From positions 1,748,561 through 1,812,560 of the forward strand of contig JAJEKV010000092.1 of assembly GCA_021234155.1 (NCBI GenBank): a DNA stretch of 64,000 nucleotides, read 5' to 3'. Position numbers and translations under genes: made by a program. The stretch comes from Isoetes taiwanensis (lineage: Eukaryota > Streptophyta > Lycopodiopsida > Isoetales > Isoetaceae). The notes below the pieces were generated by a model that saw nothing but the letters and a program-made list of their open reading frames with translations, was not told the origin of the DNA and made no database searches. Within the stretch, counting starts at the first letter, position 1. Each line of letters opens with the position of its first letter. Of this stretch, positions 22,538 through 36,053 are shown one piece after another.

Positions 22538-23769
22538 CAGCTGTCTGGAGTCATAAGAACTGAATATCCGTTGCAAATCTGGACATTGGAGCTCTTTGTT
22601 TTCCCATATATGCTCCAGTTTTTCAGGTTAACGGAAAATCTAGCATGCTTTGTTGTTCTTTGAATGTTGCAGGTAGCTTATAGTTGTTATTTAACTAGTG
22701 GCAAAGCATCAGCAAAATCGTAGCATTTCCTCTGATTCTAAGGGTACTTGCACTGGAATTTGTTAGACTTGATTCTTCCTTTAATTCTTTCTGAATCCTT
22801 TGGTTGCTTGTGGGATCTCTTAAATTTCTGCAACACCTGGCTCTAGAAAAATGCATGTTTCGAGCTAACACATGGCTTATACAGAGGCATTTGCGATTTG
22901 ATACCTTATTGCATACTCTGCTGCACGGATGCTGGTTTCAGTGGAGATTATATGATAGCAGTTGTGGCCCTGCATCCTAGTAGGAGCAGGTAATTAATGC
23001 AAATGCTTCTGGGTTATGTATCCTTTATATCATTCTCACTCATACATTCTAACTTTGCCTTTTCTGGAGAATGGATTCAGCCTAGAGGGAGGAAGGCAAG
23101 GGACGGCTCATGTTTTTGAAGAGCAAATTAGGAACTAGGATTGAAGTGACAACTGCTTAGGTAATCTTTAGGCAATCTTTTGTGTTCTTATCCTCTGCTT
23201 ATACATGTCATTAAGAACAACGTTTCACTCATTTTTCATGCTTGCAAGTGGTGGATCCAGGTTGAACAAATCCGGGAAATGTCTGGTTCTTTTATGTGAT
23301 CAGAGTGGATATGACATGCCTTTCCCGGTTCTTTTATGTGATCAGAGTGGATATGATATGACATGCCTTTCCCGGTTCTTTTATGTGATCAGAGTGGATA
23401 TGACATGCCTTTCCCCTGTTGAGTTTTAGGATGGATTTTGTACTTCAAGCATCTATTACTGTTGGCAGGGAATCAATCAAGATAAAACGCATTCCAGGAT
23501 GAATTAAGCATTGAAATGATTTCAGAGGTCCCAATTCAATGGCATTAATTAAAGGGATAAACATAAGACGAAATGAATTTTGGAGACTTCAGTTTACTGG
23601 CATTTAAGGGATTTGGATTTCCTAAGGTTCGACTCCTTGGTCCCATAAGTATTGTGTAAATAAATTGAATGCCCCTAATGACTTGCCATGCTCTCAAATT
23701 ACAAATCATTAACTTACCACCATAATACACATCAAAAACGATGCCCAGATCCTCCTTAAAATACCCCAT
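22538..23769. other. No further exon identified; 50-bp triplication
   Basis: If the ORF at 22373 is a first exon, the rest of the gene would lie here, but no exon could be supported. A unit containing CGGTTCTTTTATGTGATCAG and AGTGGATATGACATGCC is repeated three times at about 23278-23415. Confidence 0.45.
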
Positions 23770-24300
23770 AAAAAACCCCTCAAAATCCCCCTTTTCGTGG
23801 AATGGACATGATTTTAAGAAACGGGGTATTTGGCCACAATCCCCCTTTGTGATTTTGTAGATTAATATCCCCTTATTTTTGAAACTTTTTTATATCCCCC
23901 ATCGCATATGCAATGTTCATACCCCTTTTCTCACAACTAATGTTCATACCCCTTTCTAGCAACAATCCCCCTTTTGTGCTTTTGTAGTTTAATGTCCCCT
24001 TGAAAATTTCTTCATTTGTACCCCATTTCAACGTATGCAATATTCGTACCCCATTTCTTGCAACCATTGTTCATACCCTTTTTCTCAACAATCCCCCCTT
24101 TGTGCATTGTAATTTAATATCCCCTTGTGATCTTGTAATTTAATATCCCCTTAATTAATACCCATTTTCTCAACAATCCCCACTTTGTGATTTATAATTT
24201 TGTATACCTTACATTTGTACCCCTTTCCATATGCAATGTTCATACTACTGTCATGACAACCAGTGTTCATTACCCATTTTTGACGACGTCCCCCCTTTAT
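23770..24300. repeat. C-rich degenerate repeats
   Basis: Short irregular units built on AATCCCCCTTTGTG, TTAATATCCCC and TGTTCATACCCC repeat with variable spacing on the plus strand. They resemble the array at 27780-28640 in composition but not in unit. Confidence 0.75.
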
Positions 24301-24947
24301 ATGAATAAGAATGCATAAGAAAGAAGCCATTTCCTTGCAGCATGTTAGAGGAATGTTTCAGGCTTAAATTTTAAGACATGGGCATAAAGCTACAACCTCG
24401 ATTATTTAGAAATATATGTATAACACAGTACATATAACAGCAAAACTAATTATTTATTAGCTTCTGCTGCTTACATCCAAGTAGCATGCAGTCTTACTTG
24501 TGAATCCATTTGAGAATCATTAAATCCATCATAAATATCTGGCATCAAAACATCCCTAATCTTTGGTTTTTCGCTTCCCACTGTCTGCATTGCACAAATC
24601 AAAAGTAAAACAATAAACAACCAGGTCGTATTAGAATATAAAAATGAAGAGCCTTGAAACCTGCTTGGATTGATATATGGCTTCAAGTCAGTAGAGTGTA
24701 CAGTTTGTTCCCCTCTTTCCAATGCCACATGGCCAGAGGCGAAATTCTAATTCAGAAAGTTAATCAAGCAAATTCAAAAAGTCACTCTAGCACCACACTT
24801 CATGGATATAAACTTTGTATCATCATCAAGGGAGTTCCTTCAGATACACCAACATCAACAATAAGCTCTAATTTTCATTAAGAAAATATCAAGAAAAGAC
24901 GAGGCAATTGGAAACGTTATTATTTAATAGACTACCACTTGTACCTA

Positions 24948-27014
24948 TCAGATAGTTTTCCAAGGATTACAAGTTTTCCAATGAGTGACTGTTTTGGACA
25001 GGTACATGTCATTGTCGGGATCATTCTCCTCCTCCTCCTCCTCCTCCTCCTCTGCAGTATTTGTCTCTACTAGTTGCGCAACTTCAAATGTGCCTCCATG
25101 ACTTTCCGAAATAATTATTTGCCTGAAGTTTGCAGTTTCAAAAACAGCTAAAGGGGCATACGACGATGAAACTTGAAACTTTTCATTCTGTTTAGGCTCC
25201 TGATCATAAAGAGGAGCAAATTTTCCGTGATCTGAATCCGATCATACAGGAAACATTTCCTCATTGCATATTATGTCAAAACACAAGTGATCCAGCAGAG
25301 TTGAAAAAAGAAAAGGAATAGGGTTTAAAGTCTAGTGCTAAGGAGGAGACCATACAAGTGTCTTTAGTTACCTTTTTCTAATTGGACATTCTTTTGACGC
25401 AATTCTTCTAGCTCTGCAATCACCTCCACAATATTTAGCTCTGTCGAAGGAAGGAGCCTTCGTTCCTGTTAGTGAGCTTCTGCATTTACACTTTGGTCAG
25501 ATGTAAAACATCCATTCAGAGGCTGTAGACAATCATTTGAAGACGTTTGAAAATCAGTATGCACTTGGAGATGTTCTGTAGGACTACTTATGTCAAGTAA
25601 TAATGGCATATCACCATCACTGTTTTGCAAAATCTGTAAGGTGGAAGAAAAATTTGATACAAGATATCAAGCCCCCGCTTGGAGTTAAAAGATCGTTTAT
25701 GGTATCATCCTAAAACTTGGAACGTTTGAATAGGCCTTCTTAGAACAAATCCATCATGCTTGAATAAATCTAAAGACAACGTACTTCAATAAGGAAAAAG
25801 GATACAATGTTGCCAGGGCTTTGACCCTTAGCTAGCTGTGCCACTTCTTACATAGTACTTCCAATTAGAGTGAACTGCATGAATAAATACCATATTGTCA
25901 AGCTTCTAAGAAAGAGGTTACAAGCAAAGCTATAGTTATTACCTCATGCCTAAGATGTTCATTCAGGTAATTAAAAACATGTTGGTATGTACCACAGTGA
26001 TGCTGCTACAGTACAAGACCAGTTGGCTCTCCATGGCTGCTTATGTTCTTGTAGAATGTCACTCGAACATCATCAGTTCTATTGTTTGAATGTAGATGCA
26101 ACAACACCCGAGCAGATACAGACCTTAAGAGTATCCATTTGAGTCTTATCAGTTTGGCTTGCAACATCTAACTACAAGAGGAAGATCTGCTTGCGAGCTA
26201 TTAAAAGAGAACAGATTAAGAATAGCAATATCCGTCCCTTCCCGCACTCCATCTACATGCTGCTTGCAATATCAAAGGAAACTCTCTTGTTGGAACAAGA
26301 GAAGAAACAACCAGAACCAGAATAATCAGATCAATATCTTGATTGAGTAAACAAGCATAATATAGCTTGAGAACATGTCCGTTAAGCTCCTTTAACTGAT
26401 ATACTACACTACAGTAGTTCTGAAACTGAATAATATACAAGAAGCGTCACTGAAATAATTAAGCAGATCCAGGAGAGATATCCGGTTTTACAATGCCAGA
26501 TATCTACCTAGAGCTGCATGTCTGCTATTTGCGATTCTTGCTTAGCCAGAATTGGCCTGGCCGAACTCCAGCTTCTATTTTATGCCAAAACTTTGGCATT
26601 TGCTATCAACTTCAGCAGCGCTTTAATTTATCCTGCTTAGCTACTGCTAGCTTTCGAATGGAGCATTTCACTAAATCTAGAATTCACAGAATGATTTCCT
26701 ATTGTAGCCGGGGTAAACCCGAGGGCCATTTTAGCTGGATTGCGAGCAAATAAATCCTGTCTAATTGCAAGAAATATAGAACCTTTTCTTTTTCTGGATC
26801 AAACTAATTTTAGCAAAGATTCTTGTACTAACCTTTTCATATTTGGTTTACGGCTTGGTCTACTTACAGCTCCAGAGTTGATATCATCCACATCCAATCT
26901 GATAATACGAGTTTCGATTTGATCAGATTTGGCAAATGGGCTTCCAGTATAGCTGGCCGGCCATTTAGGGTTTCGTTGCAAAAACTTAAGGTTTCGTCCT
27001 ATTATCGACCGCAA
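24948..27014 (-). other. Possible multi-exon gene or pseudogene, family unknown
   Basis: The last exon (25231-24948) is open to TGA and encodes HGKFAPLYDQEPKQNEKFQV, a run of about nine Glu, and a short C-terminus. It joins in frame to an upstream exon (25633-25372) ending VIAELEELRQKNVQLEK (coiled-coil-like) across a GT-AG intron; that exon has one in-frame TAA. Near 26180-25950 lies a compact coding-like block with DDVRVTFYKNISSHGEPTG and YQHVFNYLNEHLRHE, also with one stop. A possible 5' exon ends at a GTAAGT at 26867, and AAACCCTAAATGG (telobox) lies near 26972-26960. Two stops and unclear starts leave gene versus pseudogene open. Confidence 0.4.
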
Positions 27015-27779
27015 AGTAATATTTCCTACATATTATGCAATTGGTTAATATATATTTCCCTAAAATGACTTAAACGATTAAAATGACTATAAATCGCAAA
27101 GTATTTAGGCAATGACATATAAATGTTTGGGGATTATATAGACATTTAGAGCTCGAAGGCAAAAAGACCGCAGCCATTACCTTCAAAATAATTTTTGGAG
27201 GCAAATAATATTTTAAGTTACCATGTTCTACACGAATGTTTACCAACAAACCTTATTGGTGCTATATTAATACAACCCATGTCACTGGGCTAATGTCAAC
27301 GAATTAATGTCAATGGGCTAAGGTCAATGTTCATGGTAGGGCTCAGCTAGAATAACCTCGCATTACCATGTCTTATGCGTGTTACACCTGCATTTTCCCA
27401 TGGGAAAATATCCAACATGGGTCTGAAAGTCAGAATCCCTTACCGTCAGTGCCATGTAGGTCAGTAACACAAGTCTAATCTTTGAATTGCACAAAATCAT
27501 GTGAACCTAGTCTTTATACTGGTCAAAACTGATCGTTAATTTGATATATATGTATCATTGTCGTTAATTTGATATATAAGATGAGTAATTTGAGCTAGTT
27601 ACCATGCATTAGTGGTGTTCTCAAATTGGCAGTCTAAAGCAACAGCCACTCTCTAAAGCAAGAATCATTGAATATTAACTAATTTTCTTCTAGATTTGCA
27701 AGCTATGGTTCACACCCCTTATTGTCCTTCTATTTTGTTCTATTCTTTGACTCCTTGGTTATTTCAGTTTCTGTTTTAA
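27015..27779. other. No gene recognised
   Basis: AT-rich, no supported feature. It lies upstream of the possible minus-strand gene. Confidence 0.4.
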
Positions 27780-28640
27780 ATTGCAAACCCCTTTAATTCA
27801 TGGGCATCCCCATTTTGATATGTAATCCTCCAAATACAATCCTCATCCTCCTTTTCCTTCATACCCTTTTCATGTGTGAATCCCTTGTTTCGAACTCAAA
27901 TCCTCTTGTCTAACTCTAATTACCCCATTTCTCCTCATCCCCCAATTCTAGCTTGCAATCCCCCCATTAGATCCTCATTGCCCCTACTAACTCTACTACC
28001 CCATTTCTCCTCATCTCCCATTCTAAATTGCAACCCCTGATTCTAAATTACAATCCCCCATTACTCCCTCATTACCTCTACTGACCCTGACTACCCTATT
28101 TCTGCCATCCCCCATTCTTCATTTTTGGAAATCCCCATATTCTAAATTACAATCCCCCATTGCTTCCTCATTATCCCTACTAACACTAACTACCCCATTT
28201 CTCGTCATCCCACATTCTTCATTTTTTAGTAGAAATCCCCATGTTCTAAATTGCAATCCCCCTATTACTCCCTCACTACCCTCAGTATCCCTGATTACCC
28301 CTCATCCCCCTTTTTATAGAAAATCCCCAAGTTCCAAATTGCAATCCCCCATTTTCTCCCTCATTACCCGTACTAACCCAGACTACCCCATTTCTTGTCA
28401 TCCCCCATTCTTCATTTTTTTAGTAGAAATCCCCATGTTCTAAATTGCAATCCCCTATTACTCCCTCATTACCCCTAGTATCCTTGACTACCCCATTTCT
28501 CGTCATCCCACATTCTTCATTTTTTATAGAAAATCCCCATGTTCTAAGTTGCAATCCCCCTGTTACTCCCTCCGTACCCCTAACATAGAACTAGAATCCC
28601 CTTCTCCTCAAGAAATTATCCTTTGCTCGTCAATCCCCCA
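27780..28640. repeat. C-rich tandem array, unit about 100-115 bp
   Basis: About seven degenerate copies. The common unit contains AAATCCCCATGTTCTAAATT, GCAATCCCCC, ACTCCCTCATTACCCC, TGACTACCCCATTTCTCGTC and CATTCTTCATTTTTT. Copies become more regular towards 28140-28580. No protein or RNA gene is visible. Confidence 0.85.
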
Positions 28641-29590
<950 letters not shown>

Positions 29591-30021
29591 CGGCCACATG
29601 CAGTAAAAATCCATCTCGTGACATACGGTTCCTCCCAGAAATATCATATTTTTTGGGAGGAGAGGAGAAACGATTGTCTCGAGGCTTAACGACCCTGTTA
29701 TTGGCGCATTTTTTTCTTTGTTTGCGGATTTTCGATCAAGCATCAATTCCGGCCCGACGAGAGAAAACGTGGGATAATTCGATCGTAGCGTTCAATTGAG
29801 CCAAATTGTGGGATATTCAAGCACTGTATTTCTTGGTTCTACGGGCTATGTGGGATAATTCATTTATAGTTTCCCTCCCCATTCTTTTCGATTCGGTCAC
29901 TAAACCATGGATCCGGTCATTCTTGGTATGATTGCCATGCTTTTTCGTGCTTTGACACTGGATTTGCATTACGTGAGATATCTTTTTGCAGCTATTGGAA
30001 CTCAATGAGCTCGAAGATCCA

Positions 30022-31263
30022 ATGACCACATTCGATGATGATGTTTTAGAAGACAACAACGGTATGTTTTTTTGCGCATCTACAGCGTTAATGGTTGCGG
30101 GTTCCAGCAGGGTTAGAAGACCACCAAGAAGATTTTGGATTGCTCCAAGGCAGAGAACACAATGGGATAATATTGATAACCACGCATGGAATTGTATAGC
30201 TTCCTTTGAAGATGATATGTGGCACCAATTTTACAGGATGAAGAGAGCCACATTTGAGAGATTGGTAGGTTTAATTGTGCCCTATCTTGTCAGGCCCGGT
30301 ATTAAAGTAAGGCCCCCTGTTGATCCCAGGAAAGCAGTTGCTATGGTTCTGTATTTTCTTGCACACGGGGATATGCCCTTACATGTCGGTCAGAGATTTT
30401 ATGTTGGGAAAGCAACAGTACAGAAATATACCAAGAAAATCACGCTTGTTTTGGCTTCGAAGACAATGCTTTACAAACGTTTTGTTGCAATGCCTACAGG
30501 TGCAAGATTAATTCAGTGCATTAAGGAATTCCATGATGCAACAGGGTTGCCCAATATATATGGTGCAGTTGACGGATCCCATATTTTTTTATGGAGGAAA
30601 CCCAAAAAAAAAGACAATGGGGAAGACTATTACAGCAGACATAAGAGGCATTCATGTCTCATGCAAGGAATTGTGACACATAGCAGACTTTTTATAAATG
30701 TTTGTGTAACAAGAACAGGTTCAGTCCATGATTCAAACCAGTTCAAGAAGAGCTCCATCTATAACAAAATTGCCTCCAAACAAATTTTGCAAGAACCAGT
30801 GGTGACTCTTAGTGGCAGAAAACTGAAGAAGGGGCAGCCTACTGATCAAGATGTTCAGGTAAATATTCCACCTCTTCTATTAGGTGACTCAGCCTATTCT
30901 AGCAGGCCCTTTCTCCTTAAAGTTTTTCCTCAAAATCAGGGTGCTTATGGTAAGTTCAACAAAAGGATTTGTAGGGGCAGAGTGTGTGTGGAGAATGGAT
31001 TTGGGATTGTTAAGGAAAAAATCAGAATTCTGAAACACTTGCCCGTGCATGTTGCCAAAGCTTCCAAGATCATACACGCATGTTGTGTTCTTTGGAACTT
31101 CTGTATAATGGAACACAAGGGCTGGGACATGCTGCCAATTGAGGATGATCCTCCACCAATTTACTACTATGAAACAGAAGCCATGAACAGGTCATTAAAA
31201 AAACAAGGTGGTCAAATGAGGCACGTGTTATTTGAAAATCTGGATGGACATGTGATCCTGTGA
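30022..31263 (+). CDS. Harbinger transposase (HARBI1-like DDE nuclease)
   Basis: 413 codons without interruption. Catalytic triad: D184 in AVDGSHIFLW, D289 in LLGDSAYSSR, and E324 in VCVENGFGIVKEK. A helical N-terminal half (residues about 60-160) precedes the nuclease. It would catalyse cut-and-paste transposition of this and related elements, normally with the Myb-like partner. The ATG at 30022 was chosen; the frame stays open upstream to about 29986, directly after a TCTTTTTGCAG that looks like a 3' splice site, so a short 5' exon may exist. Length is typical of plant PIF transposases. It appears intact while the partner gene is broken. Confidence 0.9.
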   Translation: MTTFDDDVLEDNNGMFFCASTALMVAGSSRVRRPPRRFWIAPRQRTQWDNIDNHAWNCIASFEDDMWHQFYRMKRATFERLVGLIVPYLVRPGIKVRPPVDPRKAVAMVLYFLAHGDMPLHVGQRFYVGKATVQKYTKKITLVLASKTMLYKRFVAMPTGARLIQCIKEFHDATGLPNIYGAVDGSHIFLWRKPKKKDNGEDYYSRHKRHSCLMQGIVTHSRLFINVCVTRTGSVHDSNQFKKSSIYNKIASKQILQEPVVTLSGRKLKKGQPTDQDVQVNIPPLLLGDSAYSSRPFLLKVFPQNQGAYGKFNKRICRGRVCVENGFGIVKEKIRILKHLPVHVAKASKIIHACCVLWNFCIMEHKGWDMLPIEDDPPPIYYYETEAMNRSLKKQGGQMRHVLFENLDGHVIL

Positions 31264-31827
31264 TTGTTTTTTTGTAGACAAAAAATATTAAATTCAAATG
31301 TCAATTCTTATCCATCTCGCTATCTTTACTTATTTGTCAGGCATTTCTTACATTATGATAAATAAGTGATTGAGTTTAGAACTAAGTTTCCATTTACAGC
31401 CTCAAAACATTTCACTTAGAAATACTGAACAACCTGTTACAGAATTAGTGAGTCCTGTGACTTCACAATTAGAGAACTTACAAGAGCAGGAAAAATCATT
31501 TGTACACAAACAAGTTTGAAAAAAGAAGTTTATATTCATAAAAAAAGATTACATGGGCATATAAAGCCCTGTTCAAAATATTTGAGCATTTGAGCTGCCA
31601 GAAACATTCTAAGTGAGTCAAATGACTTCACTATACTAAAAACAAGTCTGCACACCTTCCAATGATACCAGGAAATCTGCATGAATACACATTGGCATTT
31701 GTTTTCAACTGTCAGTTTCCGAGCAATCATATGAGAAAAAAGAATGGCAGCCATGCCATTTAACAGAAACAAAGGCATTTTATAAAAAGAAAATGCATAA
31801 CAAAAAAAAAAAAGAAGTGTAGGAGAG
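31264..31827. other. Spacer between convergent Harbinger genes
   Basis: AT-rich intergenic sequence holding the 3' ends of the transposase and the Ser-rich ORF. The open frame at 31536-31859 (minus) is not supported. Confidence 0.5.
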
Positions 31828-32391
31828 TCAGATTCGCATAGAAAGGGGACACAGATCACAAGGAAAGGTTGAACTACGAATTTGATGGAGGCACCACATA
31901 TCCTGTAGCTTCAAATATACACACTCCATATGCCCTGTACGGTTGTTTGCAGAATTTGCTGCCCATTCCAAAACCTCCTGATCCACGGAAATGCCCATTC
32001 GAATAAAAACTGAAGTGGTCTCCTTACTGAAGCTGCCATGAATAACCTTGTGAGACATAACTTCAACTTCAGGGTCTCTTGACTGGACAGTGGGAGATGA
32101 AAACTCGCTTTCTTCTTGCTCCACTTCGTCCGAAGAGTCTTCTTGATTTTCCTGAAAAATATTCTCTAAGCTGACAGGCGGGTCACTAAACTGCAGAGAA
32201 TCCCCACTGCTGTCTGGAAGAACCTCATCACTGGAGGTAGGCCAGGTATCATGGTCAGAATAGTAGGGCTTCTCGGAGGAAGATGAAGATGTGGTGGGTG
32301 GAGTTTGATAGGAACTCGAAGAAGAGGAACTCGAAGAAGAGGAGCTTCGGCTAGGAGAGCGTTGGCGCTTTCGGTTCACGACTCTCTCCAT
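31828..32391 (-). CDS. Ser-rich acidic ORF inside the Harbinger element
   Basis: 187 codons from ATG 32391. It begins MERVVNRKRQRSPSR, a basic patch that could act as a nuclear localisation signal, followed by a run of about 12 Ser and a Ser/Pro/Thr-rich segment. Then comes an acidic part (NQEDSSDEVEQEESE) and a more hydrophobic C-terminus with VFIRMGISVDQEVLEWAANS. An open extension upstream to 32571 exists, but this ATG fits the composition change best. No known domain. It is uninterrupted, in contrast to the neighbouring Myb-like gene. Its role in transposition is unknown; it could also be a captured host exon. Confidence 0.55.
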   Translation of the reverse strand: MERVVNRKRQRSPSRSSSSSSSSSSSSYQTPPTTSSSSSEKPYYSDHDTWPTSSDEVLPDSSGDSLQFSDPPVSLENIFQENQEDSSDEVEQEESEFSSPTVQSRDPEVEVMSHKVIHGSFSKETTSVFIRMGISVDQEVLEWAANSANNRTGHMECVYLKLQDMWCLHQIRSSTFPCDLCPLSMRI

Positions 32392-32589
32392 ATTGTCGAA
32401 GGGGCTTGCATGCAAGAATTGGAGGGAGCTTAAGTAGCCTTTACGAATTTGGATGACTGTGACTAGAAGGCAATATTTAATGCTAAAATAATAGGGCTGT
32501 ACAACTTCTTTAATATTTAAGAATACTGGATGATTTTGTGACTGTTCCAAAAAGGAAATTCCAAAAAGCAAATAACTGAAAACGAACCT

Positions 32590-33710
32590 TTATTCCTTGT
32601 TTTTGGCAGCAAGTTTGGCAATTTCGAGCAAGGTCTCCTTTGTCATTTCACATATGCTTTGAGTCATTGCAGCCATTGACTCTGCAATTTTCAGACTGTT
32701 TGCAGATCTTATTGTTTCCAATTCCCTGACCAACTCAATTTTTCTTGCACTTTCTTCTTTCAGAAAATCTAATTTCTTCACCTCTGTGTCCCCAAATGTG
32801 CTTGCCATCTGTGATATTCCCATTGCAATGTCCTCATCTATTTGCAACCTGGACTTCTTTCTACTTGTAGGTTTTCCACAAACTCCAGGCTGATTACATG
32901 CTGCTGATCTAGGACTTGAAGAATCTGTCTGGTTTCCTGTGGGTGTCCTATTCATTGGAATTTCTGGCATCACTGGACTGCTTGGATTTCCCGTGTTAAC
33001 ATCATTGTTTGAATTGGGTGGATCAGCAAATTGGTCTTCAAATGTCGATTGTTCCAACAGTTTCAAGAAAACCGTCATTCATGAAAGATTTCGAGTAATT
33101 GGCATGCAAGTCTCCGCAGACCTCGAAAGCTTCATTGCCAAATTCACCATCATCACCAAGACCGGTATTGGATTATCGAGGTAACACCATATTTAACTTC
33201 TTCCATTCGTCATACCACTTCGCCAACTTGATGGTTCGAACCACGTATGGCTACAAGCCTCCTTCTCATCTTTAAATTTAGCTTGCAGCTTATCCCATTT
33301 GTTCTTTAGTTGTCTCAGCTCCACTAAACCCCCAACAAAGGGCTGCAATTTCATCATAATTTCCCTCCACTGTGTGTTGGAGAGGTTGAGGGTGCCTCCG
33401 GTTACCAATTTCATCTCGTTCAGGAGATTGAGGAATGTCGAGACACCGTGATCTCATCCATTGCGGGGGACTTCCTATTCTTTGTGTCTATCACTTTCGA
33501 ATTTTCCTTTTCATGCACAACAATAGCCAAAGCAGAATCGGTTTTTAAAGATTCACTCATAATATCAGAGGATGCCTGAATTTCGCTGAATACACGCTTG
33601 GATCTCTTTTCTTTTGACTGTCTTGAAGAGGGAATTGGCTCAGAATTAGACTCCAATTGCACATCCATGGAGATCTGGCCTGTCATCTTCCGGGTCCTTC
33701 TTGGTGCCAT
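32590..33710 (-). pseudogene. Harbinger Myb/SANT-like DNA-binding protein, broken
   Basis: Begins MAPRRTRKMTGQISMD at 33710 with a basic Ser-rich N-terminus. After a frameshift near 33450 the Myb/SANT-like trihelix domain follows: FLNLLNEMKLVTGGTLNLSN, TQWREIMMKLQPFVGG, QLKNKWDKLQAKFKDEK, then after another shift WYDEWKKL. Further frame breaks lead into the last part (33078-32590), a Ser/Pro/Asn-rich linker and a helical C-terminus (MGISQMASTF ... ETLLEIAKLAAKNKE). In related elements this protein binds subterminal DNA and brings in the transposase. Some breaks might be introns, but at least two fall inside the conserved domain. Confidence 0.7.
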
Positions 33711-34104
33711 TTTTTCAATCCGAGGAGGCACGTAAAGGCTTTGTGGGTTTCGGCAAAGCAGATCGAGAGGCCTTAGACATCTGAATCCAAATAATTGATT
33801 GGGAATAAGGACGAGATAAAACGAAATTGCCGATGAGAACTTGATGAACGAATGCACAAAAAACATAATGCAAATGCCTGCGTGATCTGATGAATACCTG
33901 GATCGTGGTCGGCTAATTGCTTCGAGGAATTGGATACTTGGAGCAAGAATTAGGCGGCCTTGAAGATCAAGAAGCAGGGGAAATGGCCCGGTTTTGGTGT
34001 GGGAAACATTTGGGGCGTTTTTTTTAGGGGAAAATTAAGGCTAATTGTTTGGTTAGTGGGCAATGAAAAACGCCCCCCTACCGTTGGGGCGAATCATCTC
34101 TCGA

Positions 34105-34133
34105 GGTGAGAGTTGGGTTTTCCCACTCTCACC
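34105..34133. other. Hairpin before CT array
   Basis: GGTGAGAGT (34105-34113) and its exact complement ACTCTCACC (34125-34133), extended by GGG/CCC around a short loop. Confidence 0.75.
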
Positions 34134-34205
34134 CATCTCTCCCATCTCTCCCCCATCTCTCATCTCTCGTATTCTCTCGTATTCTCTCTCGTCATCTCTA
34201 AGTCA

Positions 34206-34372
<167 letters not shown>

Positions 34373-35830
34373 CACGCACACGAGAAAACAAAAGGAAAAC
34401 TTCCATATAGATTAGAGTACAATATGTAGCATCTAATTTATGTTAGAGAATTAATGGTGGCTTTTAACTAAGGATTTGGTTGGTTGAACTCATGGCTTTG
34501 ACTCCTAAGAAGATATGCCTTTTAATGACGATTGGCAGAGGTTTTCAATAAAGGATATATTAGAGTATGACAAGCTACAGATCCACTTCCTTCCACTCCT
34601 CTTCCAAGTCGTTTGTGGAGGAGTGAACACATTTTGGTATAGGTAAGCTCTTGGGCTAGGAATCAACAACTTTCTACTGCAGAGCCCATGTTGCAGTCCT
34701 AAATAGCCTAAGGAAATGGGAAACCCAAATCACACACATATCCAGTTGGTATCAAAGAAGTCCTACCTCTATCATTGATCTCGGTTTTGGTTGCTAGTTA
34801 AAGCACAAGGTGCTTCTCCTAAGCGAGCGCTCTCACAGTTGTGCCAAAGGTGGAGATTGTTTGGGCAATGTTCGATGTTGGTTTTGTGCTCCTGAGGCAT
34901 TGACGATTCCTATACTCCTTTCTAACCGCAAAACAACTCCCCTGCTCCAGTTCGGCAACTCTTTCCTTAAGATTTATGTCCCTTCAAAGGGGAATGATGG
35001 TCTATCTCCAAAAGTGGGTGCGCGCATAACCATGCATGTCAATCATTAAATTCCCATACCTTCAGTCGCCACCCATAATCACATTATCCTATTATTCTTG
35101 TTTCCCTTGATGTTTTTAAGGGGAAACCTAACTGGGTGTTAAGGAGGCCCATTATCAGCCTTGTCAGCCTTCAAGGCTGATACCGAGTCCCTGTAATGTA
35201 ATCGACGATGGGTTACAATGGAGGTGGCAATTTTTTGGACTATTGAGTGTTGCAAAAACCACATTTCACATTTTTATACACTTTGTATACATCAGGAATT
35301 TGGCGTGAATAAGAACTATAAGATTTAGTTTCACCTCAAGATTAGGTTAGATGGAAGAGGCAAAGATATGGATATGTAAATGCCGACTTGGTGGATGACA
35401 TACTTGAATTTCTTGACGTGTGACCAGATGCATGTTGATGTGTAAGAGTATGAAACGGTATGCATATAAAAAAGGGAAAGACCTGAACGAATTAAGTGTG
35501 AAAGTACATAGGAGACAAATGTCAAGTCTAAAAGGGACGAGTTCGTGAATGTCTCGTGAAGGAATGGAGCAAAACAAAATCTAGTATAAAAGACAACCGG
35601 GATAAAGGTATGGGCGCTTCATTCTCCACACGTTGACGCCAGGTATATTCATGGTATATCCCAGTTCGTGACATGTTAACCCACAATAAGAAAAATACAA
35701 TGTAATTTAATAATTCAATTGAATTGAATTGCGACTGTGTGTCCGATATTTTACGTTGATAGATGTCGAAGGTCCAAAATTCATTCACGCCCCAATGCGC
35801 TCTGATACGGACGGCTGGGATCGGATCCTA
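34373..35830. other. No gene recognised
   Basis: No supported gene. GTTGGTATCAAAG near 34748 resembles the tRNA-iMet primer site of LTR retrotransposons, but no LTR could be matched on its left. Frames at 34810-35049 and 35331-35788 are unsupported. Confidence 0.4.
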
Positions 35831-36053
35831 CGGTCCAGTGGGAGTTTGTCTCTTATAGGCTTCCCCTCTGTATATTCTGCTCAATTCTACGCTTAAGCTT
35901 CAGAATGGTGCACTGATCGGACCAGCTATCGGATCATTGACAGCGGTGCATCTTCAATCTCCTCCTTTGTTCTGTATTTTGTAGATCTGTTAGTTTCTTG
36001 GATTCGGATTCATATTTCTTTCTTTGTGTTGGATTTGATGCATGCAGGGCATT
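35831..36053 (+). promoter_or_regulatory. Leader region of the BAHD gene
   Basis: Upstream region of the acyltransferase. TCTTATAGGC (about 35850) or GTATATTC (about 35870) could serve as a TATA element. A pyrimidine-rich tract ending TGCAG at 36047 looks like a 3' splice site, suggesting a 5' UTR intron ending 6 bp before the start codon. This is inferred. Confidence 0.35.

Noticed and set aside
34745-34760. Primer-binding-site-like GTTGGTATCAAAG
   Set aside because: No LTR end or paired LTR found nearby; match is incomplete.
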